Under the pieces are notes generated by a model. That model was given only the letters and a program-made list of their open reading frames with translations. It was not told the DNA's origin and ran no database searches. Made by a program: the position numbers and the translations under genes. Positions 23,545-33,283 of a DNA stretch of 64,000 bases are shown here, piece by piece (positions within the stretch are counted from its first letter, which is position 1; every line of letters starts with the position of its first letter). Location of the stretch: contig NC_052137.2 in assembly GCF_016086655.4 (NCBI RefSeq), forward strand, positions 2,976,001 to 3,040,000, read 5' to 3'. Source of the DNA: Lepeophtheirus salmonis. Lineage: Eukaryota; Arthropoda; Copepoda; Siphonostomatoida; Caligidae.

Positions 23545-24060
23545 ATTGTTATTCATTTTGCCCTCCTTCACAAGCAGCAATAACAGCCTCAACCCGCTGG
23601 CGAACAGATTGTTAGCTATTGACGATGAAGACCCCGTCCGTGGCATACCACACTGTCATTATGTCTGCTCGAAGCTTATCCTAATTTGGGGAGGGGGGGC
23701 GGATATACTACTCCAAAACACTCCAAACTGCAAAGTCTATGGGGTTGAGGTCAGAGGTGGAGAAGAGGCACACGGAGACTCGCCAGAAGTCAACCATATT
23801 GTCACTGCAGAAATTATGGATTTTTCTTGGTAGCTCGGTAGGGGTTGACATCTTAATGGACTTTTTAGGCAGTTCGGATGGAAATGCCAACGTTCTCTAC
23901 AGCCTTCCCAGCACTGACAGAGACGCATATTTTCTCCTTATAACTTCTGGACTCAAGTCTAGTCAAACCAACACAACACCAAGGACCAATTTGTCAAAAA
24001 ATATTTCCCCCGGGCTCGACTTCTTTTCAAAAGATTGTACTATTCATATTGAGTTTTTTT
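23545..24060 (-). pseudogene. Mariner/maT-like transposase remnant, C-terminal half
   Basis: Minus-strand frames read 'ELPRKIHNFCSDNMVDFW', then 'TSDLNPIDFAVWSVLE' with the third catalytic aspartate (about 23735), 'LRADIMTVWYATDGVFIVNS', and the ending 'VRQRVEAVIAACEGGQNE' at about 23560. Upstream at 23.96-24.02 kb, 'FFDKLVLGVV' fits the stretch between the first and second aspartates. The second aspartate's block is missing or scrambled. At least three frame changes. Adjacent at its left edge to an R3 end. Confidence 0.65.
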
Positions 24061-24574
24061 TTTTTTTTCTAGTTTGAGTGAAACCCAAATCCAACACTAA
24101 TACCCTTATATTAATATTGTTTTTGTGAAGCTCCGTGTTGGAGCATATTACATAGTAATAAATGAAATAGCAATTTGAGAACTGAGGGTGGAAAAAAGAA
24201 AGGGGGCATGAAATATGTAATGTTGATATGATGAGTTACAACATGATAGATTGTTACATATTAATATTATGCTTTTCTCATAAATTTATTGTATGATGAG
24301 TTCTTTTGGGTAACTCCTTCTTTTTTTCTTCTTCTTCTTTTTGAGGGAGGGGAGGGGATTCTTTATGTGAAAGGATTTCGATGATTATTAGAAATCTATA
24401 CATATTATAGAGCATTCGGAAAAGAATGGAAGAAAATTAAATCTCATCATGAACACATCTATATAAAATGATTATTTCGTGGAAAAAAATTAAGAAAAAT
24501 ATAAAGTTGTCTAAATTTTGTAATCATTAGTAAAAATTGCATTCTAAATTACAAAAAAAAAAAAAACAATTAAG
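24061..24574. other. AT-rich spacer with a pyrimidine tract
   Basis: A TTC-rich tract at 24.325-24.35 kb next to 'GAGGGAGGGGAGGGG'. No gene seen. Confidence 0.5.
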
Positions 24575-24800
24575 AATATTTATGCATCAACATAGAAAGC
24601 ATCCTTTGCCTTTAACGAAAAAAGGAAAATTAGTTTTTCACTTGATATACGATATTGTATACAACATACAGCCCCAATTTTCATAGACATATTTGAGCAA
24701 TCATAGGCTTAGACTTTAAATTGGTGGGATGAGTTAAGATACCCAATAATAACTTTACCTAAAGCTTAGAATCTTTATTTAATTTATGAAACTTATATTG
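24575..24800 (-). repeat. Repeat R1 copy
   Basis: Starts 'ATGCATCAACATAGAAAGCA'; interior 'ACATATTTGAGCAATCATAG' and 'TTGGTGGGATGAGTTAAGAT' match the copy at 20.57 kb. Confidence 0.6.
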
Positions 24801-25149
24801 GCCTCCGATAAACGTACAGGATAATGACGTTTTGGTCTACATTCAGCATTTCAATGTCCTTATTGCAGATTTTAAAACCAGATTTGCTTATGTTTTAACT
24901 AATTACATACCACCATGGATGATCATTAAATAAGTGCTACAGCGTCTTCTTGCTTGATTTATTATTGCATCCTTCTTGGCTCTTCTTTTAATACTACTAT
25001 TCGTTTTTAGAGTGGCGTTGACGTCATAAAATACTAAAATAGTAGATGGAATATTTTCTAATTTAGATCTTTCAAGTCCAACTTTTCTGAATAATACAAC
25101 TCTAACTTTGTAATTTCTATAATTTCGACTACCCAACGCTACTTATAAC
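24801..25149. other. Spacer with a 77-codon open frame of unknown meaning
   Basis: The minus-strand frame 24903-25136 begins at TTG and has no motif I recognise. I do not support it as a gene. Confidence 0.3.
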
Positions 25150-25290
25150 TCACTTAATCAATCATCAGTGTTACTGTTCGTCACACACACTTTATACTTT
25201 GATGTCCCCTCCTCAAAAATGAAAGAATAATGATTACGTATTTCGAAAATGAAATACACTATTCCGGCTGGAACTACAAAAAGTCATATT
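25150..25290 (+). repeat. Repeat R2, fragment
   Basis: 'CACACACTTTATACTTTGAT' and 'CTCCTCAAAAATGAAAGAAT' are shared with 0.61-0.66 and 36.08 kb, within R2's middle. Confidence 0.5.
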
Positions 25291-25739
25291 TTTTACAACT
25301 ATATTAATAATAAGGTTAGTCAATGTGTGTTCAAAATATTTAATATATGACCTTTAATTACTAGTATTAACCTTCTTATCTCAGTACAATATGTAGATTA
25401 GGGTAGCCTTTAAAACCCTTCCCTTTTGTTCCCTTCAATATAAAACTTTGCTCCGCAAAATATTTTCAACTTTAATTAATATTTAATGGTGTCCCCTGCT
25501 TCTTAATGTTTTCCTAATATTGAAAAATAGTCTGAATAAATTCAATGTCTTGCCCCCAAACACAAAAACCAGCTATAACTATTTTTCTCAAAATTGTGGA
25601 TTATATTTGTATTCATTGAAAAGAAATTGCCAATTTGTATAAATAATTCACTCTTATAGAGCCTTTGGATCCTATGTAAATTGCACTTAAAGTAAGCTAA
25701 ATTTAATGTCACAATAAAATAATGATAATTAATTAACCT
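25291..25739. other. AT-rich spacer, no gene seen
   Basis: Nothing recognisable. Confidence 0.45.
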
Positions 25740-25880
25740 ATATTTTATTTGAAAGGAGCCTATCGGGGCCAAATTAAGTCACATAAATGTATAAAAAAGT
25801 ATTTTAAACAATTAATAAAGTTCTTGGGTATATTAACGTATCCCACAAATCCGAATACAAAGCCTCTAATGGACTCAAAT
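25740..25880 (+). repeat. Repeat R1 fragment
   Basis: 'GAGCCTATCGGGGCCAAATT' then 'GGGTATATTAACGTATCCCA' and 'GACTCAAATATTTG' follow the R1 order. Confidence 0.55.
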
Positions 25881-26234
25881 ATTTGAAGAAAAAAAAAATA
25901 TATGTGGATTTTATTTTATTATTTTATAACATAAAGTTACTATACCAACATTAAATTTAATCCCAATACATGTACAATGTACAATGCCTTTATTGACTGT
26001 GTAGTTTTTGTACATATTTTCAATTTCAAATCCTTTTTAACACCAATTAGATTATTTAATTGGTGTTTTGTACCACTAAGTAATTTATCTATAAGTCGAA
26101 TCATTATTTGGTGCACTTTTATCTTCTTGGTAGTGGATAAATTAACCCTACACTGAGAATTGTTAAATAAAGCAGAAATTTCACTTTTAAGCATTAAAAT
26201 GTATTTTGTAGCCTTCAAAGTAATTTCCACTGTA
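25881..26234. other. AT-rich spacer; right part is the 3' end of the next mariner
   Basis: The right ~40 bases resemble the sequence after the DD34D fragment at 13.22 kb. The 96-codon frame here shows no motif. Confidence 0.4.
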
Positions 26235-26530
26235 TGCTACACACATATGCCCACGTTTTTTCTAGTGCTCGAAACATTTTTTTAGGCACTTTTTAGCATT
26301 GATTTTAGGTCTTTCCACGAATTTTGTTTTATGGATTCAATAGACATAAAGCGGTTTCCACGGAGTGGCAATTTAAAAAAGTCACATGGAGCTAAATCAA
26401 GTGAATATGGTGGTTGATTAATGATATTTATTGCATTTTTGGCTTTGAATTCGTGGCTCTGTGCGATGATGCGTTATCGTTGAGTAAAATCCAGGAGTCG
26501 TTCTTCGATAATCAAATTATTATACGACGA
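26235..26530 (-). pseudogene. DD34D mariner transposase, C-terminal fragment
   Basis: The minus strand reads 'SWILLNDNASSHRA' with the second aspartate (about 26490), 'FKAKNAINIINQPPYSLDLA' then 'PCDFF' with the third (about 26380), 'LPLRGNRFMSIESIKQN', and 'KKCFEH', 'GHMCVAYSGNYFEGYKIHF'. It is a sister of the fragment at 12.74 kb. Several frame changes are needed, and the 'LFPKLK' stretch before 'LPLRG' is shortened. Nothing before the second aspartate block is convincing, although the frame runs on to 26662. Confidence 0.75.
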
Positions 26531-26889
26531 TACAACTGTGTCAAATATCAAAAGAAACCTATGTAGTTTATTTGAATTGGGACAACTTGTCCGTTCAAGC
26601 AGCATATAATCTGTATTAAACTGTTTGATAAAACCATTTACATGCCCCGGACGGTTGGACATGGGTTAACGAAAACCCTGGAATATTACTCACTATGAGA
26701 ACTGACTAAGAGTGTGAAAAAATGAAAATACATACATTGAGCCACCTTAATACTTCTTAGTACGAAATTTTATCTTTCTAACGTCAGCTAGCGTAAACAG
26801 ATCACACTTATACAACGCAAGATACACATGACTAAAGCATTATATTAAATAAATTATGGATTTCTTTTTATAAAGTTATTATTCAATAT
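26531..26889. other. Spacer, no clear gene
   Basis: An open minus-strand frame continues upstream from the mariner fragment to 26662 without recognisable transposase words. The rest is AT-rich. Confidence 0.4.
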
Positions 26890-27025
26890 CATTTTTGGCC
26901 AAAATGTCAAAAATGGTCCTTTGGCAAATGTCCGTTTGGTCAATTGTCCTTCGGCAAAATGAACATTCGGCAATTGCCCTTGGGAAAATGTCCTTCGGCA
27001 AAAATGTATTCGGCCAATTGTCTTA
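26890..27025 (+). repeat. Degenerate minisatellite, TTCGGCAAAATGTCC units
   Basis: At least seven units of 14-17 bases alternate between 'TTCGGCAAAATGTCC' and 'TTCGGCCAATTGTCC' forms: TTTGGCAAATGTCCG, TTTGGTCAATTGTCC, TTCGGCAAAATGAACA, TTCGGCAATTGCCC, TTGGGAAAATGTCC, TTCGGCAAAAATGTA, TTCGGCCAATTGTC. The open minus-strand frame across it is a repeat artefact. Confidence 0.8.
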
Positions 27026-27084
27026 GATCTGATTGAGAGGGTGAAAGAAAGATTTTACTTTGGGGAAGGCTTTGTTTTTGGTAA

Positions 27085-27493
27085 TTGTTTTGAAAAAAAA
27101 AATCAATTTTTTTATTCCACTTCTTTTTACAAAAAAAAATTGAAAAATTGAATTTTTTTGGAAAATAAATTTGAAAAATTGAATTTTTTGGAAAATAAAT
27201 TCGAAATATTAAGTTTTTTAGAAACAAATATCAAATATTAAAATTTTTGAACAGAAAAATGAAAAATTCATAGTTATTTACTGAAAATTAAATTTTTAGA
27301 AAGAAAATTGAAAAATTAAATTTTTTTTGGAAAAAATAACAAATATTAATTTTTTTGGCAAAAAAAATAATTAATCCATAATAAATCACGGGAAATTAAA
27401 TTTTTTGTATAAAAAGTTCTTGTAAAAAGCAAAAATTCCTTAATTTAGGGGGAGCTACACCCCCTCCAGCCCATCTTTTGCAGACATCCCTGC
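27085..27493 (-). repeat. Repeat R3 copy
   Basis: On the minus strand it opens 'CAGGGATGTCTGCAAAAGAT' at 27492, then the 'GGAGGGGGTGTAGCTCCCCC' block, followed by A/T runs with units around 'CATAGTTATTTACTGAAAAT' (27.27 kb). The left border is uncertain. Confidence 0.6.
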
Positions 27494-27814
27494 ATACATA
27501 GATTTTTTAAATAAACAAAAGACTAAGAACCACCCTAATGTATCTAGGTAAATCCTTATATGTTTAAATAGGGTTTAAGAGAGGAAAATCAAGAGATTAT
27601 CACTATTTTTTTCAGAACGTATATATTTTACCATTTTGTGCATACAATATGTAAATATGTATATTCTTTTTAACGAAAGTTAAAACAGGGAGAGGTTGAG
27701 TGGGGAGGTCAATCTTTGACTACCTAGTATGTTTTAAAAAAATCGAAAAATGACATGCTTTAATTTATTTTCTACGGCTATCGAAAAGCAAATATGAGAT
27801 ATAAATAAAATCTT
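27494..27814. other. AT-rich spacer, no gene seen
   Basis: Nothing recognisable. Confidence 0.5.
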
Positions 27815-28152
27815 AGAGATGTCCGCAGGGGGTGAGCAGGGGATTGTAGTCCCCCCCCAAATTAAGGATTTTTTGCTTTTTACTTGAAAATTTAATATTG
27901 GATTTTTTTTTTCTAAAAATTAATTTACTTTTTCATTTTTTTTTCAAAGAAATTTTATTTTCTATAAATAACTAGATTTTTGAATTTTATTTCAAAAAAA
28001 AAATTTTTTTTTAATATATATAGATTTTTGAATTTTTTTTTCTAAAAATTTATTATTTGAATTTTTTTTTCTAAAAATTTAAATTTTTGTACATAGTATT
28101 TTGAATTTGTTTTTAATAAAACCCCAAAAACTTAACCCTCGGACGCCCCTGA
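27815..28152 (+). repeat. Repeat R3 copy
   Basis: Left end 'GATGTCCGCAGGGGGTGAGC' then 'AGGGGATTGTAGTCCCCCCC'; right end 'CCTCGGACGCCCCTGA' at 28152. The interior consists of T and A runs. Confidence 0.7.
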
Positions 28153-28514
28153 AGACTTCACAAAATTGTAAGCTCTTCCCCTAAAAAATGTATTTATCTT
28201 ATGAGAAAAAATGCTCTTTTGAAAAGACTTTGGAAAACAATGGGGTATTCATTTTAATGCCAAAAAGTAGTATTATTTTGTTGTTTCTTCAACAAAGTGA
28301 ATGAAAATAAAAATAATACAAGAATCCGGATTTTTTCACACTTAGGTTTTATAACAAATTAGAAAAAAATAAGGAATTAAAAAAGAAGGACAGAAGAAAA
28401 CGAAAAAGAAGAATTAACAATTTTTCCTGCTCTTTGAGATAAGAATTCCTTATGTCTATTCCTTCACCATTTTTCTTTTCAAATCCTTGTTTTTCTTTTA
28501 CAATAATATATTTA
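28153..28514. other. AT-rich spacer, no gene seen
   Basis: Nothing recognisable. Confidence 0.5.
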
Positions 28515-29251
28515 TTAGTGTTGGGATTCGGTCCGAAAATCTTAGACCGGTCTCAAACATTTATAATTTTAACTAATTCTAATTAATTTTGGTCTGGACT
28601 GGTCTTCTGGTAAAATCTACTAATGTCATTATTTTGTCAGAAAAGAGACGTATTTGCTAACCATTTTTTTTTTTTTTTTGTAAAAAAGTTTAAATTTTGG
28701 TGTACTTAAAATTTATATCCACAGTCTAGGTAAATTTATATGCAGGGTCTGAATTTCGGCTTAGGGTAAATCCACATCAAATCACGTCACCGTACCTCTT
28801 TGATTTTCTTCAAATTCCCCAGCAGCTTTCATAAAAATTAGATGATCTTAAAAATTTTACTGTCTAAATCCAAGTAGTTCCAAGATATCTCAATTTTTTT
28901 AAATCAGGCGTGTCGAGAATCATGTTGAAAAAAGCGACATTTAAAATGACTTTTTTGTTCATAAAATCTGTTCAATGGGTGCAATAGACCTGAAATTTTG
29001 TCCAGGAGAGCTAATTGAGAGGAGGAATTCAAAAATTGTATTTATTTGGTTTAAAAACTTCCCGTTTTTCAGAATTAACCCTAGTTCTCTCTATTTTAGC
29101 TCCATCCACATTTCATCAAAAAAATTAATGTTGGAATAAATATCTGACCAAACCAATGGTTGACATCCCTTCCCACGGTCTAAATTTCGAAAAAAATCAA
29201 TTCAGACCGAACTGAAAAAAAAATCCATTTCGAAACGAGTCGCAACACAAA
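28515..29251. repeat. Repeat R4, long copy with inverted ends
   Basis: Left 'TTAGTGTTGGGATTCGGTCC', right on the minus strand 'TTTGTGTTGCGACTCGTTTC'. Both ends are rich in GGTC/GACC words; the middle 28.75-29.10 kb is more complex ('CCACATCAAATCACGTCACC') and unidentified. About 740 bases. Confidence 0.5.
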
Positions 29252-29577
29252 TATATATTTATATTACTTTCAAAAGGGAATAAAAAAACTTTGTAGTCGT
29301 CCATAGTCTTACCTCACAATAAATTTATTGTTGTTGTTTTTGATTCTCTCTCTCTCTCGTCTTTAATTCTGTGAAAACAAATAATTCTATAAAGAAAAAA
29401 AGAGAGAGAAAATGAAAACTTTGTTTATTTTGCGGAAACATCAACTCTATCTTTTTCTTCGTCTTTTTTCCTAAAAAAGATTTTCTTTACTTTGTAAATA
29501 AAATGAAAATAAAACAAACACCATTTCTCAAATAAGAAGATGAAAAATATTTACATCTTTAAAAAAAATTAAAAAGG
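29252..29577. other. Spacer with a (TC)n microsatellite
   Basis: (TC)n at about 29346-29358. No gene seen. Confidence 0.55.
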
Positions 29578-29612
29578 TAGGGGAGACCGGAGAGAATGGC
29601 AACATTATGTGT
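29578..29612 (+). repeat. R7 end (plus orientation)
   Basis: 'TAGGGGAGACCGGAGAGAAT' then 'GGCAACATTATG'. An inverted partner lies at 31.48-31.51 kb. Confidence 0.45.
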
Positions 29613-30483
29613 TTTCGACTAAACTAATCGGAGATAATTTGACTCAGACACATCCAATACAGCCAGACCACGGAGTCTATAGCCCCCTCTGCAATGAATA
29701 TTTTAAGGCTACCAAATTAGGTCATTTTTTTTTTAAATATTACAGAAAGGAAATCTTACTTTCTAAGAAATAAACAAGAATTGATTTATTTTCTAGAAAA
29801 AAAAATGCCAAACAATATTTTCAAATATTGAAATAACATCTTTAAATTATTTCTAAGGAAAAGCTATTTTTTTAAAGATATATTTTTGTAAGTCTGAGGC
29901 TTAGAATCCCCAAATTTTTTTGAGTTACTACCTTAAAATATGTGGCTAGACAATGTAGCAATCCTACACCTCTCGTTGAAATATAAGTATATAAATTTGA
30001 GTGTATTTTACTCATTTTCAAAAAATTTAATTTTTCCTCTGTTTCATGATTTGAGTGGAATTACATTTTTTTAGAAAATAAATATAAAATAGAAGATATC
30101 AAACGGTTTGAATTATTATGATAAGAAACAACAATTATTTCATATTAATGAGTCAAATTCTATAATTTATAATTAATTACAGAGGACTTTGAGTCAAAGT
30201 AAATGAAGACCTTAAATTATATTTAGAAGATACATTTATGCTATAAAATATGTATGACGGCGAAACTTCCCAGGGCGTAACTTCCGGTCACACAAGCAGA
30301 TAGTATTATGTACAATCATGTTTTTATTGTTAAAGCAAATTTTTCTTCTATTTTTGTCTGCTCATCGATGCTTAGTAATTCCAACGTATGCAAGGTACTC
30401 AAAATTACAAAAAAAAATTACTCTTTTCATAAATTACTCAATCCCTAAAATCCCTTTTTATCGAACATCTCTCACAAAAGCTT
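29613..30483. other. AT-rich spacer, no gene seen
   Basis: Nothing recognisable. Confidence 0.5.
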
Positions 30484-31407
30484 ACAGGGCGTCCACGATA
30501 AATTGGAACTATCTTAAAATGCAACCTGCTTGATAAAAATTGAATTTGGAGTGTATTTGTTAATATGAAACAGTTAGACATGATATTAAACAATAAATTT
30601 ATTCAACTTGTCCTCCCTCAGCAGCCACCATCTTCTCCATCCTGCCCCTAAAGGATTTGCATGCCCTGATGACTTCCGCGGAATCGACAGCATTCCACTC
30701 CCTCGTAATGGAGCCCGGGAACTTTGTGGTGAAGACCGCAGGGACCTCTTCTCTCTCCTTGGCAAGCCACCTGTCATTCTGGACGTTGTAGCTTCTGTCG
30801 ACAGTCCAGTTCTTCTCGTCGGAGAAGAAGATGATTCTTCCTCCATGGCTCTTCAGGTCATTGAGGAGACGCTTACCGTTGGTGAGCCTGGTGGCCTTCA
30901 TGGATGCCGTGAGGAGGTGTTGTTTGGCCATTCGGTATGACCTGTACCCGAGGTCCTCATTCACAGCCTTGGAGACCAGCTGCTTGCTCACTCCACGGTT
31001 CTTGGCCAACCTGGACAAGGAAGTCCCCGGCGAAGCCTTGATGGACTTCTGGAGGCCTTCAAGGAAACGGGGAGTGCGGATTCGGTCACTTCTCATGTTG
31101 TGGGCCTTGCGGCAGACCTTCCCCTCAACCTCCCAGGCATTGAAGACACGGTACACCGTGGTCTTGGGGTAGTTAAGAAGCTTGTAGATAGCAGAGGGCT
31201 TGTGTCCCGTACGAGCCAATTCGAGGATGGCGTCTCTCCCTTGCTTGTTCCATGATGACTATTGTTTGTTGTCAAAACAATTGTGGTGGAAGTTATAGTG
31301 TATTGTTCACGCAACCTTTTATATTAGTATGACTTAACCCCGAATATCCACATTATGGATCTGGATGAAGTTTAAAGTAGTTCCAATTTATCGTGGACAC
31401 ACTGTAT
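30484..31407 (-). mobile_element. Internally deleted mariner with intact inverted ends
   Basis: Left end 'ACAGGGCGTCCACGATAAAT' (from 30484), right end on the minus strand 'ACAGTGTGTCCACGATAAAT' (from about 31405), both continuing 'TGGAACTA'. TA dinucleotides sit at both borders. About 920 bases; the coding frame lacks roughly the second half of the catalytic core. This is one of the best preserved elements in the window, so its insertion or deletion may be recent. Confidence 0.87.
30599..31219 (-). CDS. Truncated mariner transposase, open across an internal deletion
   Basis: A 206-codon open frame encodes a helix-turn-helix N-terminus ('GHKPSAIYKLLNYPKTTVYR'), a second DNA-binding part ('TSLSRLAKNRGVSKQLVSKA'), the first catalytic aspartate in 'FFSDEKNWTVDRS' (residue 134 as counted from 31219) and 'AKEREEVPAVFTTKFPGS'. 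At about residue 170 it jumps straight to the C-terminal end 'EWNAVDSAEVIRACKSFRGR' and 'MEKMVAAEGGQVE'. The second and third aspartates are gone, so it cannot catalyse transposition. The first codon is TTG, not ATG; a stop lies about 17 codons further upstream (near 31262) and an ATG at about 31254 is in another frame, so expression is doubtful. If made, the protein could bind the element's ends. Confidence 0.72.
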   Translation of the reverse strand: MARTGHKPSAIYKLLNYPKTTVYRVFNAWEVEGKVCRKAHNMRSDRIRTPRFLEGLQKSIKASPGTSLSRLAKNRGVSKQLVSKAVNEDLGYRSYRMAKQHLLTASMKATRLTNGKRLLNDLKSHGGRIIFFSDEKNWTVDRSYNVQNDRWLAKEREEVPAVFTTKFPGSITREWNAVDSAEVIRACKSFRGRMEKMVAAEGGQVE

Positions 31408-31477
31408 ATAAATTATTGATTTTTTCACAATAATCCCGTTTTGTAAATTTTGTGGAGATAGATTTTTTTTATGTTCG

Positions 31478-31515
31478 AGAAAAAGGCCTTACGGAACTGT
31501 CCCGGCCTACCCTAA
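31478..31515 (-). repeat. R7 end (minus orientation)
   Basis: On the minus strand: 'TAGGGTAGGCCGGGACAGTT' then 'CCGTAAGGCC' and 'TTTTTCTC'. The mirrored copy at 44.58 kb has the same TTTTTCTC. Confidence 0.45.
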
Positions 31516-31891
31516 ATATATCTCATCTGTCCAAGAACTTTCTTAATAACAAGATGATGATCAAAAAACAAGTTTATAGTAAACATATGTTTGTGTCAGT
31601 TCCTTTAAAACTTTAAAGAAAGTAAAGTTAAATTTTGTTGAGTTAGTGTATTATATAAGATTTTTTAACTTTACTCCCTTAAAAAGTTAACCTTCTGGAT
31701 ATTATTTATATACATCTACAATGATGTTTCCACCTTCACAAGGACGCAACATTTATTATAATGAATAAATTTTACTAAATCTCTCTTCAGTTTATGATGT
31801 GATCAAGTCATGGATTACAAATGAGAAAAGATTTTTTTGCGTACTATACATTAGTCGTCAGAAGATTCCCTTCTTTTTTTCTTCTAATACT
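31516..31891. other. AT-rich spacer, no gene seen
   Basis: Nothing recognisable. Confidence 0.5.
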
Positions 31892-32172
31892 ATTATATAT
31901 TTTTCTTACTCTTTTTGTATTTTGCGCCCTTTTTTTAATAAGTATGTCTTGTTCATTATTGGTAATATCAGATCGTACGATAAGTTGCTATCAAGGTGTG
32001 AGTGTATACTACAAACGCGTTTCCGACAGTATTGCGATTGGTCGGATATGGCGTGAATTATCATGCGTTGAGTATGGAGGTATCAAAGAAAGAAATTCGC
32101 CATACTTTACATTTTGACTCCCTGAAAGTTAAAAACGTATCGAAATCGACCTTGACAAATTTGATTAATTAA
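31892..32172 (+). pseudogene. DD34D mariner, 5' end fragment with N-terminal codons
   Basis: The sequence aligns with the 5' part of the element at 45.79 kb: 'ACTCTTTTTGTATTTTGCGC' for the terminal region, then 'ACTTGTTCATTATTG'-type and 'TATACTACAAACGC' segments, then an ATG at 32074. From there the frame reads 'MEVSKKEIRHTLHFDSLKVK' then 'NVSKSTLTNLIN' and a stop at 32172. These are the first residues of a DD34D mariner transposase. Everything downstream is missing; another mariner fragment in the opposite orientation begins 20-30 bases later. Here the ATG is intact, whereas the 45.8-kb copy has ATA. Confidence 0.7.
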
Positions 32173-32189
32173 CAAAGTCACCTTAAAAT

Positions 32190-32970
32190 AGTGCCTAGTA
32201 ATACTTTTATTGAAAATCTGTGTCCTCAGCTCTAATAATTGCCTCAATGAGAGGCCGGAACCCCCTGCATACATTGACTACGTCGTCAGACTCGAGCTTG
32301 GTCCACTCCTTCATGATGGAAGCCTCCACAGACTGGATACTCCTGTAAGGAATAGTACACACCCTTTCCTCCAGACACGCCTAGATCGATTACTCCTAGA
32401 GGTTCGCTTATGGAGAAGAGGGCAGCCACATGTTGAAGTCGGCAATGTTGTATCACAGGATGGCCTGCATCTTAGTAGGGCGATGATAGGTGTTACGTCT
32501 TGAGTGAAAACACAGTTGTCCCCGAACTTTTATCTTGCCAATGTAGCACTTTCTTATCCAACGTTCAATATAAGCATCTGCATTGAGCCGATCCTTCATC
32601 TCCACAAAAATGGGGAAAAGGGGGGGGGACATTGTCTGAATATTCGGTTGTTGTGATGTAGCGGCTGTTCTGCTTATTCACAGTGTCATAAACGGTGATT
32701 TTCTTTTTCATCAGAAAAGAGCAAAGCTTTGCCCGAATTTTTGTTGTCCTTGAGAAAATTTGGAACCTTCTTTGCTCTTTTCAACTGCCTCAGCTTGTTC
32801 TGTTCAGAGATAAGAAGTCTTGTTCTCCTCCTCTGTGATTTTACACCAATGTCATTCCTGATTGAAAATAAAAAAAATGTGTACCAATAGATAAAATCAA
32901 CCTTTGTATAATGTGAAGTCAGGAATTTTCCTTCGCTATGAATCATTTCCCACAGCAAATCTGTCAAATT
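32190..32970 (-). pseudogene. Mariner/maT-like transposase remnant, most of the catalytic domain
   Basis: The minus strand reads 'RNDIGVKSQRRRTRLLISEQ', 'LFSDEK' with the first aspartate (about 32715), then after a frame change 'VYDTVNKQNSRYITTTEYSD', 'MKDRLNADAYIE', 'FTQDVTP' with the second aspartate (about 32505), a scrambled 'PTKMQAIL' and 'YNIADF' stretch, 'SP' followed by stops where the third aspartate block should be (about 32385), and a well-kept C-terminus 'SIMKEWTKLESDDVVNVCRG', 'FRPLIEAIIRAEDTDF' ending near 32215. The third aspartate codon reads glutamate beside stops. At least three frame changes. No terminal repeats were found. Confidence 0.72.
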
Positions 32971-33283
32971 AATGTATTTTAGTTTTGGGTTAATAGCTTT
33001 TCAAATTTATATTATTGATTGTATGTTTTGGGGCTATATATGTATGCTCTAAAAATATTAAAAGAAAAAATCATTCAAATAAACATTCCTGAAACTCAAA
33101 TAAAAAAAATTAGGTAGAACTTTAAATATAGACTAATTCTATACATTTAATCATAAAGTTTCAGGAAATATAATGATTATTTTCGTTCCTAAATTAGGCT
33201 ACTCAAAAAAAAAAGTAATCATTTTTCTAACGTGGGATAAAAGCGGAGCATTTAGCTTGATACATATTATTAATTTAAAGGTA
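32971..33283. other. AT-rich spacer, no gene seen
   Basis: Nothing recognisable. Confidence 0.5.

Noticed and set aside
24903..25136. 77-codon minus-strand frame rich in lysine and arginine
   Set aside because: Starts at TTG, no recognised domain, and its right neighbour is an R2 fragment.
26940..27227. 95-codon minus-strand frame with repeated 'FPKNSIF'-like words
   Set aside because: Produced by the TTCGGCAAAATG minisatellite and A/T runs of R3.
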